Below are positions 9,091-15,617 of a DNA stretch of 37,874 nucleotides, piece by piece. Numbering within the stretch: the first letter of the stretch is position 1; the number at the start of each line of letters is the position of its first letter. A program made the position numbers and the translations under genes. The DNA comes from Bacteroidia bacterium (lineage in GTDB: Bacteria; Bacteroidota; Bacteroidia; Flavobacteriales_D; Sanyastnellaceae), in contig JAUICJ010000026.1 in assembly GCA_030427925.1 (NCBI GenBank), positions 1 through 37,874 on the forward strand, in the 5' to 3' direction. The notes below the pieces were generated by a model. That model saw only the letters and a program-made list of their open reading frames with translations. It did not search any database and was not told the origin of the DNA.

Positions 9091-9302
9091 GTTTGATTTT
9101 TCAGTTCGGTGGTCGAATTTCTCAAAGTTTTTTTTGCGCGGCGGGTTGAATTCATAAGGATGATTTTTGTTGTTATATTGCGGCTGTTGCTGTTAATGCT
9201 CCAGTCAAATATTGTGGTCGGACTGATTATTATAATCGATGGGTCAGCGGCTAGGGTTGAGATCAGCGGAGTAGAAGTGGGCTCATATTGAAGTGCGTTG
9301 AA

Positions 9303-10574
9303 ATGAAAGCTGAATTCAAATTTTATGCGGTTGGTCAGGGGACCTTTTACGGAGGTGAAATTACAAATGGCCGGCAACACTTTGTTGTTGTCTATGACTG
9401 CGGATCCGTCTCGAGGAAGGCACATTTAAATCAATCCATCGACGAGTTTAGAAAAAAGTATGCACACATCGACCTGCTCATCGTTTCCCATTTTCACAAG
9501 GATCATGTCAATGGGATAAAGGCCTTGATTGAGGGCAAAAGGGTCGAACGAGTCGTCCTTCCGTATGTGCCGTTGTTTCATAGGTTGGCGCTCGTTGCAG
9601 CAGATGATAATCCAGATAATGATTACATCAGGCTTTTAACAGATCCTACAGAGTTTTTTCTCGGCGAGGAGAGTCTATTTGATGTGGGGCGAGTGTTTTA
9701 TGTCGATCAGGGGTTAGATGGCTTAGATTCAATCAATCCGCCAGTTGAGGGGCCATCGAGTGGTTCTGCGTTGAACGAAAGCGGCTCGGAATGGTCGTTT
9801 TCGTTAGACGGCTTCGATGCACAAACCGAAGAGCAGACAAGGGAGCCGAAAGAGGATGAGTCATTGGTTCGAGAGGGCGTGTCTTTCTTGAAGCCCTATT
9901 CCCGTTTCACCTTGGGGGTGGAAGTCTGGGAATTTATTTTCTACCATCGAAAAACGCGCAACGAAACCGATGTCGAGCTATTTCGAGACGCCCTGTATTC
10001 ATTCAGGGAAAGTGAAGGCATTGCGACTTGGCGCGAATTATTCAGCGATGAAAAAAGGAGAATCCAAATACAGAGTATTTATGACAATAACCTTGGTTTT
10101 GGAAACTTGAACCATTCATCGCTTTGCTTATATCACGGTAGTTTAGGTTGGACAGAGTCATTTTGGACTTTTAGGTTAAAGCCTGCCTCAATGCGACGAA
10201 ATACTATGTTTCTGGTTCGTTATCAGGAAAGTGACCTCTGTAGGCACGAGGGCCTAGGAACCTTGCTAACTGGCGATCAGTATTTAAAAAGCGACACCGA
10301 CTTTACTTCGTTCATAGATTTCTTTAGAAATAGGCTGGGTGGCGTCACCGTGTTCCAAGTACCGCATCATGGTTCGGCTGCAAATTGGAAATCCATGCCC
10401 AATGCCCTAAACGAAGAGCATCATATCGAAAGGTGTTACGTCATTAATCACGGATACGGTAGGGCCAATCACCCCAATCACCAAGTTTTTGAAAATCTAT
10501 CGACGTTCGCGCCCGGCAGTGTTTTGCTCAACAATGAGCATGTCGAGTTGCAATGCTTTTGGCAATTGAGGTGA
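9303..10574 (+). CDS. ComEC/Rec2-like metallo-beta-lactamase-fold hydrolase, stand-alone
   Basis: A 423-residue soluble protein. It opens like the C-terminal domain of ComEC: VGQGTF, then VVVYDCGS, then the metal-binding motif H63-F-H65-K-D67-H68 (SHFHKDHVNGI). Later come LLTGD and PHHGS (H355-H356), with INHGYG...HPN near the end, so all expected metal ligands seem present. A low-complexity acidic insert (about residues 140-195) separates the halves. There is no membrane channel domain, so it is not a DNA-uptake protein; related stand-alone hydrolases often sit near defence genes. The ATG at 9303 is preferred; a TTG at 9288 is possible. The gene is AT-rich and ends 156 nt before the restriction operon. 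A nuclease or phosphodiesterase activity is inferred from the fold; the substrate is unknown. Confidence 0.82.
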   Translation: MKAEFKFYAVGQGTFYGGEITNGRQHFVVVYDCGSVSRKAHLNQSIDEFRKKYAHIDLLIVSHFHKDHVNGIKALIEGKRVERVVLPYVPLFHRLALVAADDNPDNDYIRLLTDPTEFFLGEESLFDVGRVFYVDQGLDGLDSINPPVEGPSSGSALNESGSEWSFSLDGFDAQTEEQTREPKEDESLVREGVSFLKPYSRFTLGVEVWEFIFYHRKTRNETDVELFRDALYSFRESEGIATWRELFSDEKRRIQIQSIYDNNLGFGNLNHSSLCLYHGSLGWTESFWTFRLKPASMRRNTMFLVRYQESDLCRHEGLGTLLTGDQYLKSDTDFTSFIDFFRNRLGGVTVFQVPHHGSAANWKSMPNALNEEHHIERCYVINHGYGRANHPNHQVFENLSTFAPGSVLLNNEHVELQCFWQLR

Positions 10575-10628
10575 CAGCGGTCCGATACGGGTTGCTTCTA
10601 CCTTGTGGTAGCCAGAACGATCTATTCT

Positions 10629-10670
10629 CGGTTTGAATTATTGAATTGGGTGCCAATTGTGCGGTTTGAA
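10629..10670. promoter_or_regulatory. Palindrome flanked by direct repeats upstream of hsdM1 (candidate operator)
   Basis: AATTGG-GTG-CCAATT is a perfect 6+6 palindrome at 10644-10658. The 9-mer CGGTTTGAA lies on both sides at 10629-10637 and 10662-10670 (33 nt apart). The block is 61-102 nt before the hsdM1 ATG, where a promoter/operator is expected. A partial -7-like box TAAATTGC occurs near 10699. Binding by any protein is inference. Confidence 0.45.
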
Positions 10671-10730
10671 AAGATTAAACATTTGTTGTTGGATTCCTAA
10701 ATTGCCTGACCAACTTGGTGCGAGCACAAC

Positions 10731-12215
10731 ATGAGCAAAGAAAAACTGACCCAATCACAACTTGAACAGTACCTGTCTAAGGCGGCGTGGATCCTGAAAG
10801 GACCGGTGGACGCCTCGGATTTCAAGGTGTACGTCTTTCCATTGCTGTTTTTCAAGCGGTTGAGCGATGTGTACGACGAGGAGTATGCGCAGGCGTTGGA
10901 GGAGTCGGGGGGAGATGCGGAGTATGCGTCGTTGCCGGAATTTCACCGGTTTGAGATTCCGGAGGGGAGCCATTGGAGGGATGTGCGGGAGACGACCACA
11001 AATGTGGGGTTGAAGCTTGAGTCCGCACTTCGGAGCATTGAGCAGGCGAATCAGGACCAGTTGTTTGGCATATTCGGCGATGCTCAATGGTCGAACAAGA
11101 ACAAGCTTTCGGACAGGTTGCTGATCGACCTTGTGGAGCATTTCTCTCAGTACACCTTGTCCAATTCGTTGGTGGAGCATGATTTGTTGGGCAATGCATA
11201 CGAGTATTTGATCAAGCACTTCGCCGACATGACCAACAAGAAGGCGGGGGAATTCTACACCCCGCGGTCGGTGGTGCGGTTGATGGGGCTGATCCTCGAT
11301 CCGCAGCCAGGAGAATCCGTTTATGACCCCGCATGCGGAACAGGCGGGATGCTCTTGGAATGCGTGGATCACCTGAAAGATGAGGACAAGGATGCGCGGA
11401 CGCTGAAGCTCTATGGCCAAGAGAAGAACCTGACTTCTAGCGCCATTGCGCGGATGAACATGTTCCTGCATGGCATCGAGGATTTTCGCGTCGAGCGTGG
11501 GGATACGCTCCGCAATCCCGCGTATGTTACTGCTGACGGCTTGATGAAATTCGATTGCGTCATCGCCAACCCGCCGTTTTCGTTGAAGTCTTGGGGGGCA
11601 GAGCATTGGGCGAACGACCCGTTTGGGCGCAACATCGCTGGGGTTCCTCCTACGGGGAATGGGGACATGGCTTGGGTGCAGCACATGATCGCGTCGATGA
11701 ACGAGCGTGGCCGCATGGCCGTGGTGCTTCCTCATGGCGCCCTTTTCCGTAAAGGAGCGGAAGGTAAAATTCGTCAGGCCCTGATTGAGGAGGACCTGCT
11801 CGAAGCCGTCATCGGACTGGGCCAGAACATCTTTTACGGGACCCAATTGGCAGCTTGCGTGATGGTTTTCAAGCGCAAAAAGCCAGCAGCGCGTCAAGGA
11901 AACGTGCTCTTCGTGGATGGTTCGGAACAAGTGCGCGTGGGCAGGGCCCAAAACTTCCTCGAACCCGAACACGTCACCCAGCTGTTCGAATGGTTCGAGC
12001 GCTTCGAGGACGTCGAAAACCACGTGAAGGTCGCTACCCTCGAAGACCTGAAAGAGAACGAATTCAACCTCAACATCCCGCTATACGTGGAAAAGGTCAT
12101 CGAAGACGACCTGCCCACCGTGGAAGAGGCCATGGCCGATTTGAAAGAAGCCTGGGAAAAGGCCCAGGCAGCCGAAGCCCGATTTAAAGAACTCCTAAAG
12201 AAATTCACTGCATGA
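10731..12215 (+). CDS. hsdM: Type I restriction-modification methyltransferase subunit, first copy
   Basis: A 494-residue N6-adenine methyltransferase subunit. It has the N-terminal HsdM helical domain (YVFPLLFFKRLSDVYDEE), the SAM-entry motif GEFYTPRSVV, SAM-binding motif I DPACGTGG (residues 199-206), catalytic motif IV NPPF (280-283), and LPHGALFRKGAEGKIR plus VIGLGQNIFYGT in the C-terminal half, ending in a charged coiled-coil tail. Everything needed for catalysis is present. It normally works as M2S with HsdS and as R2M2S with HsdR. It is the first gene of a five-gene operon and overlaps the next gene by 4 nt (ATGA at 12212). By eye it shares well over half its residues with the second HsdM (12916-14376) across the N-terminal two thirds, but they are distinct types (FYTPR versus FYTNR). 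Confidence 0.95.
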   Translation: MSKEKLTQSQLEQYLSKAAWILKGPVDASDFKVYVFPLLFFKRLSDVYDEEYAQALEESGGDAEYASLPEFHRFEIPEGSHWRDVRETTTNVGLKLESALRSIEQANQDQLFGIFGDAQWSNKNKLSDRLLIDLVEHFSQYTLSNSLVEHDLLGNAYEYLIKHFADMTNKKAGEFYTPRSVVRLMGLILDPQPGESVYDPACGTGGMLLECVDHLKDEDKDARTLKLYGQEKNLTSSAIARMNMFLHGIEDFRVERGDTLRNPAYVTADGLMKFDCVIANPPFSLKSWGAEHWANDPFGRNIAGVPPTGNGDMAWVQHMIASMNERGRMAVVLPHGALFRKGAEGKIRQALIEEDLLEAVIGLGQNIFYGTQLAACVMVFKRKKPAARQGNVLFVDGSEQVRVGRAQNFLEPEHVTQLFEWFERFEDVENHVKVATLEDLKENEFNLNIPLYVEKVIEDDLPTVEEAMADLKEAWEKAQAAEARFKELLKKFTA

Positions 12216-12919
12216 GCACTCCCAATTTGAGGGATCGCGACGGCCTTTTAGAGGCCATCGGGTCTGCCGATGACAAACGTATGAAGGAATTTGTAAAGGG
12301 TTTGTATGCCTCGTTTCTGACGCCATCCTTCGGTAGTTTACCAAAGAAAGAGATCGAATTATTGCTTTTCAATGGCTTGAAGCAAATGTCGATTTTGCCA
12401 GAGGACTTCAATTCCTACGATTTGTCAGCGGCCTTTCGAATCTCGAAACCACGAGCAGCAAACCTCATTTACAACGCTGATTTGAGGTGGAAGGAGCAAG
12501 ATTCAATTGAAAAAGAAATCAGAATGTTGCTACAAGCCCCGATCGCACTTCCGGAAGATGCTAAGGGTAGGGTCAAGCTTCAAATCGAAAACTTAAGGTT
12601 GAAAGATGAGATTCGATGGGTATTGCACGACAAGAAATACCTCACGGATTCCTCATTTTCCGCGGACATCTTGGATGTCTCCATCGATGGCTTCAAGTAT
12701 CTCATTTCCTACTATTATCCGGGTCTTGGCAACAAAAACGCCAAGTCGCTATTGAAGGAAAGTGGTGTTCAGGCCTCACTTGATGCCAAAGAGGTTCTTC
12801 GTGAAGTTTTGAAAACGGCGGCGTCAAAAGTAGCCGGTAAGGCGGGAGAGAAGGTGTCCACGATTTTGGTGGATGAACTGTTCAAAATCATTTTCTCAAT
12901 CTCGGGCAAAACCGAATGA
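12212..12919 (+). CDS. Unknown protein embedded between two hsdM genes
   Basis: A 235-residue protein of no family I can name. It starts inside the hsdM1 stop (ATGA, 12212-12215) and its own stop overlaps the hsdM2 start (ATGA, 12916-12919), so it is translationally locked into the restriction operon. The N-terminal part is helical (KRMKEFVKGLYASF, LPKKEIELLLFNGL). Residues about 68-92 (YDLSAAFRISKPRAANLIYNADLRW, split here as YDLSAAFRISKPR and AANLIYNADLRW) look like a helix-turn-helix. The C-terminal third has FKYLISYYYPGLG and an amphipathic alanine/valine-rich tail (VLKTAASKVAGKAGEKVSTI). There is no signal peptide. Composition is more AT-rich than either flanking hsdM. A role as regulator, anti-restriction factor or extra complex subunit is inferred from position only. 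Confidence 0.85.
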   Translation: MSTPNLRDRDGLLEAIGSADDKRMKEFVKGLYASFLTPSFGSLPKKEIELLLFNGLKQMSILPEDFNSYDLSAAFRISKPRAANLIYNADLRWKEQDSIEKEIRMLLQAPIALPEDAKGRVKLQIENLRLKDEIRWVLHDKKYLTDSSFSADILDVSIDGFKYLISYYYPGLGNKNAKSLLKESGVQASLDAKEVLREVLKTAASKVAGKAGEKVSTILVDELFKIIFSISGKTE

Positions 12920-14376
12920 ACCAACAAGCACTCGAAAAGTACCTCTGGGGCGCGGCGACCTTGCTTCGCGGCACCATCGACGCGGGCGACTACAAGCAAT
13001 ACATCTTCCCGCTCCTCTTCTACAAGCGCATCTGCGATGTCTACGACGAGGAGTTCGAGACGGCCATGAGGGAAAGCGACGGCGACCGAGAATACGCGGC
13101 GTTCGCCGAACACCATCGCTTCCAAATCCCCCAAGGCGCCCATTGGAGCGACGTGAGGGAAACAACCTCCGACGTGGGCATGGCGCTGCAGGAGGCCATG
13201 CGCGCCATTGAACAGGCGAATCCGGATACGCTCTACGGCATCTTCGGAGACGCCTCATGGACCAACAAGAACCGCCTGAGCGACGCCACCTTAATCGACC
13301 TTATCGAGCACTACTCCCAGTACAAGCTCGACAACGCGTCCGTTCCTAACGACCAGTTGGGCAACGCCTACGAATACCTCATCAAGGAGTTCGCAGACGA
13401 CAGCGGTCACACCGCAGCGGAGTTCTACACCAACCGCACCGTGGTCAAGCTCATGACGATGATTATGGACCCCCAGCCGGGAGAGAGCGTGTACGACCCG
13501 ACGTGCGGTTCGGGCGGTCTGCTGCTCAACTGTGCGCTCCACCTCAAGGATGAGGGCAAGGAGTACCGCACCCTGAAGCTCTATGGGCAGGAGATCAACA
13601 TGATCACCTCGGCCATTGCGCGAATGAACATGTTCATGCACGGCATCGAGGAATTCCAAATCGTGCGAGGCGACACCTTGGCCAATCCCGCTTTTCTCGA
13701 AAACGACCAGCTGAAGAAATTCAACGTCATCTTGGCCAATCCGCCGTATTCGATTAAGGCTTGGGATCAGAAGTCGTTCGCCAACGACCCCTACGGCCGC
13801 AATATTTGGGGTGTGCCGCCTCAAGGCTGCGCGGACTACGCCTTTGAACAGCATATCCATCAGAGTTTGGATCCCAAAAACGGAAGGTCGATTTGTTTGT
13901 GGCCTCAGGGATTTCTTGATCGGAATTCAGAGGCTGACATACGGGAGAATTTTGTCAAGTCAGATCGGATTGACACCGTCATTGGATTGGGGAGAAATCT
14001 CTTTTACAACTCAGGGATGGAGTCCTGTCTTGTGGTTTCGAAGACACAAAAAGCGGACGGTGAAAAGGGCAACATCCTCTTTGTGAATGCGAGTCATTTG
14101 GTCAAGAAGGAAAAGACCATGAGTTTCCTTGCGCCTGAGCACATCCAAGAGATCTATGATGCCGTTCGCAACCGAAAAGATGTTGAAGGCCTGGCGAAAA
14201 TCGTGACTAATGAGGAAGTTCTGGAGAGGAGGGCATCCCTCAACGTCACTGCTTACATCTCCCACTATAACCAATCTAATGACCAGTCATTTACGGAGGT
14301 ATATGACCGGTGGGCGAAAGGTGCGGACCAACTCCGTCAATCCATGTCTCAACTCTTGAACCCTAGTGAATCATGA
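12916..14376 (+). CDS. hsdM: Type I restriction-modification methyltransferase subunit, second copy
   Basis: A 486-residue HsdM paralogue. It keeps the N-terminal domain (YIFPLLFYKRICDVYDEE), AAEFYTNRTVV, motif I DPTCGSGG (194-201) and motif IV NPPY (275-278), so it should be catalytically competent. From about residue 310 (nt 13845) it departs from the first copy: WPQGFLDRNSEADIR in place of LPHGALFRKGAEGKIR, and FYNSGMESCLVV in place of FYGTQLAACVMV. Codon use changes at about the same point, from GC-rich to clearly more AT-rich, and stays so through hsdS. It overlaps hsdS by 4 nt (ATGA at 14373). Two intact, different HsdM genes in one operon with a single HsdS is unusual; either they form a mixed M1M2S enzyme or they compete for HsdS. 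Confidence 0.95.
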   Translation: MNQQALEKYLWGAATLLRGTIDAGDYKQYIFPLLFYKRICDVYDEEFETAMRESDGDREYAAFAEHHRFQIPQGAHWSDVRETTSDVGMALQEAMRAIEQANPDTLYGIFGDASWTNKNRLSDATLIDLIEHYSQYKLDNASVPNDQLGNAYEYLIKEFADDSGHTAAEFYTNRTVVKLMTMIMDPQPGESVYDPTCGSGGLLLNCALHLKDEGKEYRTLKLYGQEINMITSAIARMNMFMHGIEEFQIVRGDTLANPAFLENDQLKKFNVILANPPYSIKAWDQKSFANDPYGRNIWGVPPQGCADYAFEQHIHQSLDPKNGRSICLWPQGFLDRNSEADIRENFVKSDRIDTVIGLGRNLFYNSGMESCLVVSKTQKADGEKGNILFVNASHLVKKEKTMSFLAPEHIQEIYDAVRNRKDVEGLAKIVTNEEVLERRASLNVTAYISHYNQSNDQSFTEVYDRWAKGADQLRQSMSQLLNPSES

Positions 14377-15617
14377 ATTTGCACGTGGACAAGAGTCAAT
14401 GGACGAAGGTGAAGTTGGGTGATGTGGCGACCGAGTACAGCCGCAGGATCAACGACCCAAGTTCAAGTGACCGCGAACGGTTCGTGGGCTCCAGCTGCAT
14501 TGGTCAATGGGATTTTCGAGTTCAAGAATGGGAGTCTACTGAGTCGGTGACTTCTGCGATGAAGCTGTTCGAAAAAGGTGACTACCTGCTGGTTCGACGC
14601 AGCCTGTATGCGAGCGATTTCAGAGAAAGGGCACCAAGGGCTCAATTCGCGGGTGTCTGTTCAGGAGACATCCTGACAATTCGAGAGAATCCGGAGTTCA
14701 TTGCGAATGGATTTCTTATCGGAATATTAAATAACCCAAGCATTTGGAGTTACATTGTGGCCAATGCTTCGGGTTCAATTACGAGACGAATCAAGTGGAA
14801 GGATCTGGCCAATTACGAATTCCTGCTTCCGCCCAAAGACCAACAAGCAGAAATTGCTGAATTGCTTTGGGCGTTGGATGACGTTTTGCAGTCCCAGTTC
14901 GCTTTCAAGGACCTTTTGGCGATAACGTTAGAGTCGATGGCTCATCACTACACGATGGGCAGAGCTCTTGATCTCAAGGAGCCCTTTTGTGACTCTAAAC
15001 TCGGTCTGCTGCCAGAATCATGGGAGGCCGTTAAGCTTGGAGATTTTTGCTCCTTCGTATCTAATGGATTCGTCGGGAAAGTCACGGATTTTTACTCCGG
15101 CAAGGATGAGGGAATACCCTACATCCAAGGCATGAACGTTAGACGAAATCACTTCACTCTGGGAGGCTTGACATATGTGACACGAGATTTTCACGAGAGA
15201 CAAAGCAAAACAAAACTTGAAGATGGTGATCTCTTAACTGTTCAGTCGGGGCACATAGGAGAAACTGCAGTTGTGCCTCCTGAACTTGATGGTGCAAATT
15301 GTCACGCGGTAATTATCTCGCGGCTCGATTCCAACAGATTTGATTCGAGCTTTGTTGCAAGATTCATCAATGGTCCTTTAGGTCGGATGAAGATTCGTGG
15401 CATTACAGTCGGAACTACTGTTATGCACATTAACACGAGCGATTTCAAAAAATTCTATATCCCTAAGGCCCCATTGGATATTCAAAAAGAAATAGTAAAA
15501 AATCTGGACAATCTTGATTCAGTTTTAAGTCAATTAGAAAAGGAGACTCATGATCTACAAGAATTGAAGAGGGCGATTATCTCTGGCTTTTTCGGAAGTA
15601 CTATTGGTCATGTTTAA
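14373..15617 (+). CDS. hsdS: Type I restriction-modification specificity subunit
   Basis: A 414-residue HsdS with the standard two-half plan. The first target-recognition domain begins at WTKVKLGDVA and ends in the conserved LPPKDQQAEIAELLWALDDVL helix (residues about 150-170, given in part). The second begins at SWEAVKLGDF and ends with PLDIQKEIVKNLDNLDSVL followed by the coiled-coil ELKRAIISGFF. Each half should read one part of a bipartite DNA site, so the full enzyme recognises a split sequence. The gene is AT-rich, like the 3' third of hsdM2 before it and unlike hsdR after it, consistent with exchange of the specificity module. It overlaps hsdM2 by 4 nt and hsdR by 8 nt. The recognised site cannot be predicted from sequence alone. 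Confidence 0.94.
   Translation: MNLHVDKSQWTKVKLGDVATEYSRRINDPSSSDRERFVGSSCIGQWDFRVQEWESTESVTSAMKLFEKGDYLLVRRSLYASDFRERAPRAQFAGVCSGDILTIRENPEFIANGFLIGILNNPSIWSYIVANASGSITRRIKWKDLANYEFLLPPKDQQAEIAELLWALDDVLQSQFAFKDLLAITLESMAHHYTMGRALDLKEPFCDSKLGLLPESWEAVKLGDFCSFVSNGFVGKVTDFYSGKDEGIPYIQGMNVRRNHFTLGGLTYVTRDFHERQSKTKLEDGDLLTVQSGHIGETAVVPPELDGANCHAVIISRLDSNRFDSSFVARFINGPLGRMKIRGITVGTTVMHINTSDFKKFYIPKAPLDIQKEIVKNLDNLDSVLSQLEKETHDLQELKRAIISGFFGSTIGHV

Noticed and set aside
9109-9291. A 60-codon hydrophobic frame starting at GTG, its stop overlapping a TTG before the hydrolase gene
   Set aside because: One membrane-like helix and a TTGA overlap are suggestive, but the start is weak, the region is AT-rich and no homology is recognisable. 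Not enough to call a gene.
9066-9425. A 119-codon minus-strand frame across the lipoprotein/hydrolase gap
   Set aside because: It overlaps the conserved N-terminus of the hydrolase and the lipoprotein promoter, and its protein has no recognisable pattern.
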